From Imperialibacter sp. EC-SDR9 (GTDB lineage: Bacteria; Bacteroidota; Bacteroidia; Cytophagales; Cyclobacteriaceae), in assembly GCF_902498805.1 (NCBI RefSeq), contig NZ_LR701595.1:1-64000 (forward strand): a stretch of DNA of 64,000 bases. The letters run 5' to 3'. The first letter of the stretch is position 1. Each line of letters begins with the position of its first letter. The notes beneath the pieces were generated by a model. The model was not told the DNA's origin, made no database searches, and saw only the letters and a list, made by a program, of their open reading frames with translations. Positions 33,865 to 43,791 of this stretch are shown piece after piece. Position numbers and translations under genes: made by a program.

Positions 33865-36183
33865 TTAGCTATTTCTTACAGCAATAGGTGCTGCTAGCAA
33901 AGTGTCAGGGATTCCAAAAGCGTCAGTTAACGCCACAGCGTTTTGCCGAACCTCCAAACAAAGCGAGTTGACCAGCTGGCGAATGGCCTTGGTTTTGGCA
34001 CCAGCCATGTAGTCAGCCTCCAGGTACCAGCCTTTGTGTTTCTCTATTTGGGACAAGGCAAATAACTGACAAAGCTTGGTAAGGATATGCTTGCTGCCTT
34101 CATCAGTTACTTCGCTAATCTTCTCCTGAAACTGTTCCAGAATAATTCTTTCGATGTAAGCATGCCCGACCATCACCAGGTGGTACTGGCATTGATTGAA
34201 AGCGTCGAAAGAGTCCATTCCCTGATCGATGTAGTGCTTCAGTCGCTTGGCAGAAGATGCCAGAATGCTTTTTTCCCGGTACCTGAATGCTGCCAGGTGA
34301 AACTCTGAATCCAGCAGGTGTTCTTTGTCAGTGTTTCTGATGGTAATGGGGTTCATTTCCTGAATACTCACCTTGGCCTGATCGGTCACGTAGTTCAGCA
34401 TGCCGAACAGGTTCATGTGACCAAACTCCTGTCTGAATTCAGAAAGTCTGCTCTTCGCCACCAGCTGCATCAGTACTGTGTTGTCTCCTTCGAAAGTGGT
34501 GTAAATCTCTGTGTCATTTTTCAAAGCGGCGATGCGGTTTTCAGCTAAATAACCTTTGCCCCCAAGTGCTTCTCTGCACTCCTGCAAGCTAGCGGTAGCG
34601 TTCCATGTCGCCCACGACTTTAGCCCGGCGGCCAGTGCTTCTATCTCCTGCATATCTTCTTCCGTTCTTTTAAGGAACCGTTGTGTAAGATACTGAAGGG
34701 AGAAATGCAACGCATAAGCATTGGAAAGGAGTGGCATGAGGCGACGCTGGTGTGTGCGGTAGTTGAGGATGGGAACCTCTGTACCACCTTCAGGCCCGAA
34801 TTGTCTTCTGCCATCGGCATATCGAATAGCAATAGTAAGCCCGGATTTCGTGGCGCTTAGCCCAGAGCGGGGAATGCCGATTCTGCCGCCCACGAGAGTC
34901 CCAAGCATGGTAAAGAACCGGCGATTGTCGCTGCTGATTGGGCTGGCGAATTGCCCATTTTCATCGATGCTGGCAAAGCGATCCAGCATGCTTTCCTTTG
35001 GAATTACCACATTGTCGAAACATATCACTCCGTTATCGACGCCGTTCAAGCCCATCTTTCTGCCGCAATCTTTAATTGTCACCCCCTGGTGCATGGCGCC
35101 CTTTTTGTCTCGTAGGGGAACAACAAAGGCGCTGACGCCGTAGTCGGTTCCGTCAATGATCAGCTTGGCAAATACCGTGGCCATTTGGCCATGCAACGCT
35201 GCATTGCCAATGTACTCCTTCTGGGCTTTGGGGTTGGGTGTGTGAATGGTAATTTTGCCCGACTTGTGATCATAGGTGGCAGTGGTTTCAATGCCCTTTA
35301 CATTTGAACCATGGCCTGTTTCTGTCATTGCAAAACAGCCCGGGAGATTGAGCGTACCCGCATCAGCCAGGTGTTTTTTATGGTGTTTTTCGGTGCCCAA
35401 GAAATAGATACTCATACCGAAAAGCCCAAACTGTACCCCAAACTTAATGACCATGCTCAGGTCGTGGTAGCTGAGAGTTTCCATGATGGTGAAATAGCCT
35501 TCCATGTCATCAGCGCCACCAAACTCTTTAGGGTAAGCACGGTTGCCATAACCTTGCGACGCAAGAATTTTGCACCAATGGAGTACTTTTTCACGGTATT
35601 CGGTAAGGTCTCCCGTGTCCGGGTATTTGAACTCGGGGTCGGATAGAAGTGTCTTTACTTTGGTAATGAGGGCAGCTTGATCACCGTCCAAAATTGCCCT
35701 GAGTTTATCAACCGAAAATGTTTGTTGAGATGCGAGTGTTTCCGCTTCGGTAGCAGCCCTGTCATTAGACGCCAGATGGAATGCGGACTCCCTGCTAATA
35801 ATGCCCAACGCATCTTCAATATCCCGCAGTGGCTGCTGAGCATTCTGAAAGGCCACTTCATCCCTGCCGATACTATTAAGCTCTGCAAGCTTGTTGCCAA
35901 TGTCCACCAGACTTGTTTTCATTTCGGGCGACAGTTCCTGAGAGATACGTTTTATTTCTGTGAGCCAGCTTTTTATCTCGTTAGGAGACGGCGGCTTAGC
36001 AGGGTTCAGGTAAGACAGCAGCAATTCCCTTTCCTCGGTTTTCAGCCACGACTGCTTGTTAATCAAACTTTGGATATTTTTTATCTCACTTGGCGTAAGT
36101 ACATCATCTGCCCATACCATGTAAAACATTGGAAGAAAAGAATACAGAGATGGATTGGCTTTTAGTAGCGGGGAATTGATCAT
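33865..36183 (-). CDS. Acyl-CoA dehydrogenase/oxidase-like protein with N-terminal TerB-like helical domain
   Basis: A 772-aa protein. Residues ~170-700 are an acyl-CoA oxidase-type flavoenzyme: FAMTETGHGSNVKGIETTATY (quoted in part as TETGHGSNVKG), MLGTLVGGRIGIPR, YADGRRQFGP, YRTHQRRLMPLL, and TTFEGDNTVLMQ with the FAD/Glu segment. The first ~100 residues are all helical, with MVWADDVLTPSEIKNI and EERELLLSYLNP, resembling TerB/DjlA-type acidic helical domains. Ordinary acyl-CoA dehydrogenases have ~380-600 aa; the extra length is partly this domain and partly the oxidase C-terminus. Role: alpha,beta-oxidation of acyl-CoA in the cytoplasm. Whether O2 or an electron-transfer flavoprotein accepts the electrons is open. 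Confidence 0.85.
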   Translation of the reverse strand: MINSPLLKANPSLYSFLPMFYMVWADDVLTPSEIKNIQSLINKQSWLKTEERELLLSYLNPAKPPSPNEIKSWLTEIKRISQELSPEMKTSLVDIGNKLAELNSIGRDEVAFQNAQQPLRDIEDALGIISRESAFHLASNDRAATEAETLASQQTFSVDKLRAILDGDQAALITKVKTLLSDPEFKYPDTGDLTEYREKVLHWCKILASQGYGNRAYPKEFGGADDMEGYFTIMETLSYHDLSMVIKFGVQFGLFGMSIYFLGTEKHHKKHLADAGTLNLPGCFAMTETGHGSNVKGIETTATYDHKSGKITIHTPNPKAQKEYIGNAALHGQMATVFAKLIIDGTDYGVSAFVVPLRDKKGAMHQGVTIKDCGRKMGLNGVDNGVICFDNVVIPKESMLDRFASIDENGQFASPISSDNRRFFTMLGTLVGGRIGIPRSGLSATKSGLTIAIRYADGRRQFGPEGGTEVPILNYRTHQRRLMPLLSNAYALHFSLQYLTQRFLKRTEEDMQEIEALAAGLKSWATWNATASLQECREALGGKGYLAENRIAALKNDTEIYTTFEGDNTVLMQLVAKSRLSEFRQEFGHMNLFGMLNYVTDQAKVSIQEMNPITIRNTDKEHLLDSEFHLAAFRYREKSILASSAKRLKHYIDQGMDSFDAFNQCQYHLVMVGHAYIERIILEQFQEKISEVTDEGSKHILTKLCQLFALSQIEKHKGWYLEADYMAGAKTKAIRQLVNSLCLEVRQNAVALTDAFGIPDTLLAAPIAVRNS

Positions 36184-36367
36184 GGGTGTTATTGTTTGTC
36201 TAAATTTTACTCTTTAAAAGTTTTAAAACAATGATAATTTGGTCCAGCATTAGCTTTTAATCACCGGGCTTCCCAAAAAGGCCATAAAAGATTTTGACCT
36301 TTCGAAAAAAGAGTTGTTCAATACAACTAGAGATTGATTAGTTTGATTCAACTAACTCTAACAAACC

Positions 36368-38485
36368 ATGAAACCATTTGTTAACATCGTTCTGTTCCTT
36401 TTGTCTTGCTGTTTGCCCATGGCAAACGTCCATGCTCAGCCTTTTTCTTTCGAATCCATCAAATCGTATCCATTTCCCGCTGACATGACCTCCGCTGCCA
36501 CGGGAAGTAAGATAGCATGGACTTTTAACGAACAAGGGCAAAGAAATATCTATGTGGCTGAAGGCCCTGATTTTAAAGCAAGAAAGCTTACGCAGTACAA
36601 CGACGACAGTGGACAGGAAATATCGAGCCTGGCAGTGACTGCTGATGGCCAATGGGTAGTTTACGTGAGAGGAGGAGACCATGGTTCCAATTGGGACGAT
36701 GATGCGCCGGTGAATACCTCTTTCCTTCCGGAGCCCCCACAAGTTCAGATTTGGAGCGTCCCATTTGCAGGCGGAGAGCCAAAAATGCTGGCGGATGGGG
36801 ATTTACCTTCTGTCTCACCAAACTCGAAAACGGTAGCTTATGTTAAGGGTGGGCAGATATTGTCTGTACCCATCGAAGGCACTGCCAAAGGCGAGGCGCT
36901 GTTTACTGCAAGAGGAAGGAATGGCAGTGTTACATGGTCACCTGATGGAACGAAAATGGCTTTTGTCTCCCATAGGGGCGACCATTCATTTGTGGGGGTT
37001 TTTACCAACAAAGAAACGCCGATTATCTGGCTGGCCCCTTCTTTCAATTTTGACAGATCTCCAGATTGGTCGCCGGATGGCACAAGAATTGTTTTTGTTC
37101 GTACACCAGGTGCAGGAGGCGCACCCGACTCGATACTGGCAAGGAAGCATCGCCCGTGGGCCATTTGGTCAGCCGATGTGTCAACTGCTCAGGCCAAAAA
37201 GCTCTGGGAAGCACCCAAAACGCTGGCTGGCTCAACACCCAACACTCACGGCGGCACCAACTTACATTGGGCAGCAAAAGGCAAAATCGTATTCATGTCG
37301 TACAAGGATGGCTGGCCTCATATGTATTCCATGCCTGAAGCAGGCGGCGAGTCTATGTTGCTGACGCCCGGCAACTTCATGGCTGAGCACGTGAGTCTCA
37401 GCAGTGATCGTACAACATTGTTGTTTAGCGGAAACACAGGTTCCGACCCGCTTGATCTCGACAGGCGGCATGCAGTGCAGGTGTCGGTAGACAAAGCCGA
37501 CATGAAGGTACTTACCCCAGGCAGCGGCCTCGAGTGGACGCCTGTAATGACTGGCGACGGCAAAAGCATAGCAATGATCAGTGCCACACCGCAGCGGCCA
37601 CCTCTTCCGGCTATTTTACCGGCCAATGGAGGGAAAATAAAACTGCTGGCTGAAGACCGGATTCCTTCCGGGTTTCCAACGAAAAGCCTGGTGACACCAA
37701 CTCAGGCAGTGTTTACATCTGAGGATGGCTTCACTATCCATGGTCAGCTGTTTACGCCGACCAATAAGCCAGCCAAAGGCCCTGCCATCATTTATGTTCA
37801 TGGGGGCCCACCAAGACAAATGCTTCTTGGTTGGCATTATTCCGACTACTATACCAATGGCTATGCAACCAACCAGTACCTGGCCAGCCTTGGCTTTACT
37901 GTGCTGGTGGTTAACTATCGCCTTGGCATCGGTTATGGCTACGAATTTCATAACCCGGCAGATGCAGGAACCTGGGGAGCCAGTGAGTACAAAGACATTA
38001 AGGCAGCGGGGCTTTGGCTCGGCAAGCAGCCAGGAGTTGATGCATCAAAGATTGGCATCTACGGTGGGTCATATGGTGGCTATTTGACGGCCATGGCTTT
38101 GGGGAGAAACTCTGACATTTTTGCCGCTGGCGTCGATATTCACGGTGTGCATGAGAGAACGACTGGTAGGATAGGAGATATCCTGTACCCGGATCAATAT
38201 GAAAAAGCGCCCGACGCAGAGAAGGCCGCTAAAGTAGCGTGGGAGTCTTCCCCGGCATCAACAGTTGGCAGCTGGACCTCGCCGGTTCTCATTATCCATG
38301 GTGATGACGACCGAAATGTCCGCTTTAGTCAAAGCACTGACCTGGTGCAACGTCTGCTTGAAAAAGGAGTGGAGATGGAAACCATCGTCATAGTCGACGA
38401 TACCCACCATTGGATGAAGCATGGAAACTCCTTAAAAGCAGGAAAAGCGACGGCCGATTTCTTCGTTAGGAAGTTAAAGAAGTAA
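36368..38485 (+). CDS. S9 family peptidase (prolyl oligopeptidase/acylaminoacyl-peptidase type)
   Basis: A 705-aa exported peptidase. The signal peptide ends in VHAQ. The N-terminal two-thirds form a beta-propeller made of TolB/PD40-like repeats, with repeated VTWSPDGTKMAFVS and PDWSPDGTRIVFV segments. The catalytic domain begins near residue 460: IIYVHGGPPRQM, nucleophile Ser568 in YGGSYGGYLTAM, Asp in IHGDDDRNV and His in DDTHHW. The family cleaves short peptides. It is a single gene, divergent from the acyl-CoA oxidase-like gene. Confidence 0.93.
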   Translation: MKPFVNIVLFLLSCCLPMANVHAQPFSFESIKSYPFPADMTSAATGSKIAWTFNEQGQRNIYVAEGPDFKARKLTQYNDDSGQEISSLAVTADGQWVVYVRGGDHGSNWDDDAPVNTSFLPEPPQVQIWSVPFAGGEPKMLADGDLPSVSPNSKTVAYVKGGQILSVPIEGTAKGEALFTARGRNGSVTWSPDGTKMAFVSHRGDHSFVGVFTNKETPIIWLAPSFNFDRSPDWSPDGTRIVFVRTPGAGGAPDSILARKHRPWAIWSADVSTAQAKKLWEAPKTLAGSTPNTHGGTNLHWAAKGKIVFMSYKDGWPHMYSMPEAGGESMLLTPGNFMAEHVSLSSDRTTLLFSGNTGSDPLDLDRRHAVQVSVDKADMKVLTPGSGLEWTPVMTGDGKSIAMISATPQRPPLPAILPANGGKIKLLAEDRIPSGFPTKSLVTPTQAVFTSEDGFTIHGQLFTPTNKPAKGPAIIYVHGGPPRQMLLGWHYSDYYTNGYATNQYLASLGFTVLVVNYRLGIGYGYEFHNPADAGTWGASEYKDIKAAGLWLGKQPGVDASKIGIYGGSYGGYLTAMALGRNSDIFAAGVDIHGVHERTTGRIGDILYPDQYEKAPDAEKAAKVAWESSPASTVGSWTSPVLIIHGDDDRNVRFSQSTDLVQRLLEKGVEMETIVIVDDTHHWMKHGNSLKAGKATADFFVRKLKK

Positions 38486-38583
38486 GATAGTCTACTATAA
38501 TAGTTAATATTTTTATTGCTAAGGGTATGTATTTAGTTTCCGGTTTATGAAGTAAATATTTTTAAAAGATTTACTTTTAACCA

Positions 38584-41500
38584 GTGAAACTCTTGAGCCG
38601 GCAACTTCTTTTTGCATCTTTTATATGCCTTGTGTACATTCATAAGGCATCAGCGCAACAGGTATTGTCTGTTAGAGACAAATTAGGATATTCAAAGTCC
38701 TACCGTAGTGGGAGCCACGTTGCAAACGCCTTTTCCAACAAAGATTCCCTGGGAGTAACTCTCTATGCGAAAGGGGCATCGAGCAACTCGACAGAACCAG
38801 AGGCAAAGCGAGGTGAATTTATCGTTAAATTCAAACAAGGGGTACCTTCTGCTTCGCAAAGCAAGCAATTTGGATTTAATGCCAAGCCTTTCAAGGATCC
38901 AGTTCTGTTCGATAAATTGCGTTCAGACCTGAATTTGCTGCACTCGGCCCGAACAAAAGGGAGTAAAAGTACATTGGCTGTTTCTTCGCTTGAAAAGGAG
39001 TATTCAAAAGCTTTCTTTGGGGCGCATATAAGAGCTAGTGAAGAGTTGGTTGACGAAATACAAAAACTGGACTATGTCGAATCCGTCCACCCAAATGGTG
39101 TTGTAAAGGCTTTTCTGGACACCAGCGTGCCTTTAATTCGTGCCCCGGAGGTGTGGGATAGCTATGATATACGGGGTGAGGGAATTGTTGTTGGTATAAT
39201 AGATACGGGCATTGATTACAATCATCCCGCTCTAGGTGGTGGCTTTGGTCCTGATTTTAAAGTAGTTGGTGGGTATGACTTTGTGAATGATGATAATGAC
39301 CCCTTCGATGACAATGAACATGGGACGCACGTAGCTGGTATTGTGGCAGCCAATGGTGGTGGGCTTATAGGAGTAGCACCAGAAGCTAAATTGGTGGCTC
39401 TGAAGGTGCTTGACCAATATGGATACGGATACGATGATGACATTCTTGATGCCATAGAATGGGCGGTTGACCCCAATGGTGATGGTGATTACAGCGACCG
39501 GTTGGATGTTGTGAATATGAGCCTTGGCGGGCCAGGTGACTACCAGTCGCCAACAGCAATTGCAGTCAATGCTGCTGTGGAAATGGGAGTTGTTTTTTGT
39601 GTGGCTGCTGGTAATTCTGGTGGCTTTAAGACGATCGGCAGCCCAGGCACAGCAGAAAGAGCCATTACAGTTGGTGCCAGTGACGACTACGACATGCTTG
39701 CCTACTTTAGCAGTAAGGGGCCAAATGCAGGAAACTATGCGATCAAGCCCGATTTATTGGCTCCAGGCGTAAATATAGCGTCGAGTGTTCCTGGAGGAGG
39801 TACTGCGAATTTTAACGGCACATCCATGGCTACTCCTCACGTTGCTGGAGTAGCCGCCCTTTTAAGAGATATTCATCCTGACTGGACTGTAGATCAGGTA
39901 AAGGCAGCACTAACCACTACAGCCAAAGACCTTGGGCTGCAAGAAATGCAGCAGGGTTCTGGCAGATTAGATGCCGTGAAAGCTGCAGGTGTCAGCAGTA
40001 CTGCATATCCAACCCAATTGAGCTATGGACTAAATGCAACCGATCAACCCAATTGGGGTGGTTCTAAGACGGTGACTGTTACGAATAATAGTGTTTCTGA
40101 ACAATCCTATTCCATAACAGTAACAGGAACGCAAGCAGGGATAACATTGACTCCAACTGAGACAGCTTTTACGCTAAATTCTGGCCAATCCACTACCATA
40201 AGCTTTTCTCTTGCCGTTGACAATAATGTATTTGAACAGGAGCCCAAAGCCTCACAATCCGCCGGAGGTAGGGTGACAATTGCAAGTGAAGAAGATGCGC
40301 TTGTAATACCCTGGGCCTTCGTTAGTGGAACTATTGTCAGAATAGTTTTTGAGGATAATCAATTGAACAGGGACTATAATAAACTGATCCAATTATTCAA
40401 CGACGAATTTTCTTATGGAGCCAATGATGCTTCATTTTCGGGAGATGGATTAACTGCAACCTTTCTTGTTCCGAACGCTACTTATAACGGATTTTTCTTG
40501 TTTGAAGACTGGAGTAAGATTGCGCTGAAAGAAAATATTGTTGTTGATGGCAGTACCACTATTTCGGTAACCTCGGCCGACGTAGAAAACAAAATAACTT
40601 TTGCTGCCGCAGATGAGAATGGTGAAAGTTTAGCGGACAGTTATCAGGGAACCTTAACCTTACTGATCCAGTCAAAGAGCAGCCGCTTTGGAAATATTGT
40701 TTCATACGGCACTGCGCTTCGTGAATTAAATTTCTCGGATTTTTCCTCAGAGTACTTCGCTACAACAAACTACACATTTGATGTTCGGAATGAGTCTGGT
40801 AACAAGTTGTATAACATAGAGTTAGCTGCTTTCGATGGTCTCTCTGAAAGTGCAGACATTCAGCGAAACTCCGAGGATCTTTACCATTTTGGTCTTGATT
40901 TTGATTTACCGGGATCGTCTGCCGTTCATGATATTACCTTCTTTGTTAATGCGCACTGGTTTGACGACTATGGTGGGGGCGGAAATACGGTTGGTTTTGG
41001 TCGGAATTGGGGCAGTAGTGTAAACTTGCCTATGGATATCTGGCATGCAGACGCATACATTACAGAGTCGTCAGTCATTAATAATTGGGGCTTAGGGATT
41101 GATGCGCATGTTTCTAAAAATGTCAACGATTCATATCAATCGTTGCGAACTAAACTGCTTAGGGTCTTTGATAATAAGATTGCCAGTTTCGATGGCAAAT
41201 GGCCACTGAGCGACACGCCGGGAATGAATATGGGGCAAACACTCAATTTTGGTAGTGGTGTTCTGCACCCAGGAACCTACCTGAATAATTACGATATCCG
41301 TTCAAGCGCTTTTTTGGGATCCTTCGGGGAAGAAACCTATTTCCTGTATGATCAGATGAATGTGAAAGTTTCAGCGAGCGACTTGGTTCTTTTCAATGGA
41401 ACAGGGAGAGATTTTTTCTCAGACTGGGGGTTTTATCAGGCTGGACAGTATCAATTTGACTTCACTGTTCCACATGAACAAATGCCTGGCCAGGAAGGCG

Positions 41501-43791
41501 TCATCAAATACACAACCAATTCCATTGTTCAAAATGAAGGCGGCAGTGTTACGTCCCCTTTCATGCCGGGGTTTTATTTTCAAGATAAATCGGGCGAGCT
41601 TACTAACCAATTTGAAAAGGTATTGGATGGTAAGGTAAGATTTTCAGTAAGGCCTGGCCTGTCTTCGCTCGTTGGTAGCCAGCTTTACATTAAGAAAAGT
41701 GGTTCGGATAACTACCAGATCGTTCCAGTGGAGTTTGTTACTACCGAAAACCTCGATGGAAGGAAAGTGTTCGAAGGAAGTATTTTTAACAAACCTTCTG
41801 ACGATACATATTATGACATCAAACTGGTGGCCAAGGGATCTTCCGGTGACTCAATGCAATATATAATGACCTCTGCGCTGTTCGTAAAAGCGAACAAAAT
41901 TCCGGAAGTTGTTGACCAGCAACCAGTCACAATATTCAGAGGCGCCTCTCACGAAATATCTTTGGATGATTTGATCATTTTGGATGACGACTCCAATGCT
42001 TCTGAGATGAGCATAATTGTGGAAAATGGGGATAGTTATTCTGTTGATGGAAAAAAGATTATAGCGCCGATCGATTCCGTTGGCACAATTAAGGTTCCCG
42101 TTTCGGTTAATGATGGTTATGATAGTAGTGAGCCATTTCTATTGAACATTAAAGTTGTTAATCAGCCTCCGGTTGTTACAGGGCAAGTAGCTGTTGAAAT
42201 AGATAAAAACAACGCTTATACGTTGTCCCTAACAGACATTACTGCGACAGACGCCGATGATATTTACCCAACAAAACATACGTTACTTGTTCTACCTGGC
42301 GAGCACTATGTAGTTGAAGGCATGACAGTCTTTCCTAACGAAACTTATGGAGGTGAACTTCAGGTAAACATTGTTGTTAATGATGGATTTTCAAACAGTG
42401 CAGTATATAGGTTTGAGATTCAGGTAACAAATGAGCCTCCGGTGATCACAGGACAGCAAGCTATAAGTATTTGGAAGTCAGCATCATGGGAGATCGGCGT
42501 CAATGATCTTATCATCGTAGATTCAGATAACCACTATCCTGACGGGTTTACTGTGAAAGTGTTGGCCGTTTCAAGTGGGCAGTTGGAAGATAACCTCGTT
42601 ACACCACCAAACGATTTTAATGGTGTCTTAACCGCTTCGGTTGTTGTGAACGATGGAGCTGACGATAGTAATATATTTGAGCTGGAAATTGAAGTGATGA
42701 ATGTTGCGCCATCGATTGTTGGGCAGCAGTCAATGCAAGTGACTAAGAATAATAATTTTTCTGTATCAGTTGATGACTTACAAATCATTGATGAGAACGA
42801 TGGGCCTGATTTTGCTTACCAGCTTTCTATCGGGCAAGGTGAGGACTTTTCTGTTACCGAGGATGGCATGGTTCGGCCTACTGCAGGGTTCGTCGGCACC
42901 ATTATCATTCCTTTGACAGTGAGTGATGGGGTGGATAGTAGCCCGGTTTTTGAGTTCTTAGTAGACATTCTTAACCACAAGCCAGTAATAACCGGGCAGG
43001 TAGCGACAACGCTTGGCAAAAACAAACCGATTGAGATCGATTTGGCGCAGCTAACTGTGACTGATGCAGATGATCCGCTGGAAAGTCTGACCCTGAAACT
43101 AGTTGAGGGGAATGGTTATCAGATTGTTGAGGGTAAGATTATGCCATCAGTCAATTTTGTGGGAGTTCTAAAGATCAATATAACGGTAACCGACGGCATT
43201 GACGACAGCGACCTGTTTAAGTTTTCAGTAAACCTGAGCAACGACATTCCGCAAATTACCGGTCAACAGGAACTGAGTATTGACAAAAATGCTTCACTAA
43301 AAATCCTGCCTCAATATGTATTTGTTGATGACGATGATGATGAATTTCCAGTCAACCATTCTTTGAAGATAGGGGCTGGTGACAATTATAGTGTATCAGG
43401 GCAGACGGTAACTCCTGCTTTGGACTATATTGGGGAGCTGGAAGTACCAGTTGTAGTGAGTGACCCAAACAGCACCAGTCTGCCTTATAATCTAATCATC
43501 ATGGTGAATGCAATAAGTGGCATTCAAAGCAGTATGTCTCAGCTTGTTGATGTTTACCCTATTCCAGTTAATGATTACCTAAGCATTCGATTTAAAAACC
43601 AAATAAGTGGGCAAATCATGCTAAGCATCGTTGACCTGGTGGGGCAAACACTCACGGAAGATAATCTGGAGAATGTCCAATCTAATAGTGAATATGCGTT
43701 GGTTACAAGCCATCTCCGTCCTGGAGTTTATCTCTTGCTGGTTTCGACTTCTTCAGGGGATAGTTTCAGTACTCGTATCGTCAAAGACTAG
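38584..43791 (+). CDS. Very large subtilisin-like (S8) protease with six tandem Ig/cadherin-like repeats and T9SS sorting tail
   Basis: A 1735-aa secreted protease with a GTG start and a signal peptide ending in ASAQ. An inhibitor I9-like propeptide is followed by the S8 domain with catalytic Asp207 (IDTGIDYNHP), His246 (EHGTHVAG) and Ser414 (NGTSMATPHVAG). A long beta-rich region spans residues ~500-1100. Then six tandem ~90-residue repeats (residues ~1106-1643) each begin near PxITGQ and contain a DDxxP-type acidic loop and a VNDGxDxS strand; the acidic residues suggest calcium binding. The last ~80 residues are a type A T9SS sorting domain (DVYPIPVNDYLSIRF, LRPGVYLLLV, STRIVKD). Export is therefore through the outer membrane by T9SS. 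The end overlaps the pgl stop by 4 bp on opposite strands. Confidence 0.93.
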   Translation: MKLLSRQLLFASFICLVYIHKASAQQVLSVRDKLGYSKSYRSGSHVANAFSNKDSLGVTLYAKGASSNSTEPEAKRGEFIVKFKQGVPSASQSKQFGFNAKPFKDPVLFDKLRSDLNLLHSARTKGSKSTLAVSSLEKEYSKAFFGAHIRASEELVDEIQKLDYVESVHPNGVVKAFLDTSVPLIRAPEVWDSYDIRGEGIVVGIIDTGIDYNHPALGGGFGPDFKVVGGYDFVNDDNDPFDDNEHGTHVAGIVAANGGGLIGVAPEAKLVALKVLDQYGYGYDDDILDAIEWAVDPNGDGDYSDRLDVVNMSLGGPGDYQSPTAIAVNAAVEMGVVFCVAAGNSGGFKTIGSPGTAERAITVGASDDYDMLAYFSSKGPNAGNYAIKPDLLAPGVNIASSVPGGGTANFNGTSMATPHVAGVAALLRDIHPDWTVDQVKAALTTTAKDLGLQEMQQGSGRLDAVKAAGVSSTAYPTQLSYGLNATDQPNWGGSKTVTVTNNSVSEQSYSITVTGTQAGITLTPTETAFTLNSGQSTTISFSLAVDNNVFEQEPKASQSAGGRVTIASEEDALVIPWAFVSGTIVRIVFEDNQLNRDYNKLIQLFNDEFSYGANDASFSGDGLTATFLVPNATYNGFFLFEDWSKIALKENIVVDGSTTISVTSADVENKITFAAADENGESLADSYQGTLTLLIQSKSSRFGNIVSYGTALRELNFSDFSSEYFATTNYTFDVRNESGNKLYNIELAAFDGLSESADIQRNSEDLYHFGLDFDLPGSSAVHDITFFVNAHWFDDYGGGGNTVGFGRNWGSSVNLPMDIWHADAYITESSVINNWGLGIDAHVSKNVNDSYQSLRTKLLRVFDNKIASFDGKWPLSDTPGMNMGQTLNFGSGVLHPGTYLNNYDIRSSAFLGSFGEETYFLYDQMNVKVSASDLVLFNGTGRDFFSDWGFYQAGQYQFDFTVPHEQMPGQEGVIKYTTNSIVQNEGGSVTSPFMPGFYFQDKSGELTNQFEKVLDGKVRFSVRPGLSSLVGSQLYIKKSGSDNYQIVPVEFVTTENLDGRKVFEGSIFNKPSDDTYYDIKLVAKGSSGDSMQYIMTSALFVKANKIPEVVDQQPVTIFRGASHEISLDDLIILDDDSNASEMSIIVENGDSYSVDGKKIIAPIDSVGTIKVPVSVNDGYDSSEPFLLNIKVVNQPPVVTGQVAVEIDKNNAYTLSLTDITATDADDIYPTKHTLLVLPGEHYVVEGMTVFPNETYGGELQVNIVVNDGFSNSAVYRFEIQVTNEPPVITGQQAISIWKSASWEIGVNDLIIVDSDNHYPDGFTVKVLAVSSGQLEDNLVTPPNDFNGVLTASVVVNDGADDSNIFELEIEVMNVAPSIVGQQSMQVTKNNNFSVSVDDLQIIDENDGPDFAYQLSIGQGEDFSVTEDGMVRPTAGFVGTIIIPLTVSDGVDSSPVFEFLVDILNHKPVITGQVATTLGKNKPIEIDLAQLTVTDADDPLESLTLKLVEGNGYQIVEGKIMPSVNFVGVLKINITVTDGIDDSDLFKFSVNLSNDIPQITGQQELSIDKNASLKILPQYVFVDDDDDEFPVNHSLKIGAGDNYSVSGQTVTPALDYIGELEVPVVVSDPNSTSLPYNLIIMVNAISGIQSSMSQLVDVYPIPVNDYLSIRFKNQISGQIMLSIVDLVGQTLTEDNLENVQSNSEYALVTSHLRPGVYLLLVSTSSGDSFSTRIVKD
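41899..43510 (+). repeat. Six tandem ~90-codon repeats inside the S8 protease gene
   Basis: Six repeats start at IPEVVDQQP, QPPVVTGQ, EPPVITGQ, VAPSIVGQ, HKPVITGQ and DIPQITGQ. Each carries a K-rich or hydrophobic strand, a D-rich loop around residue 30 and a VNDG or VSDG strand near the end. Protein-level similarity is higher than that of the DNA, so this is an old duplication under selection for fold rather than a recent expansion. Confidence 0.85.
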
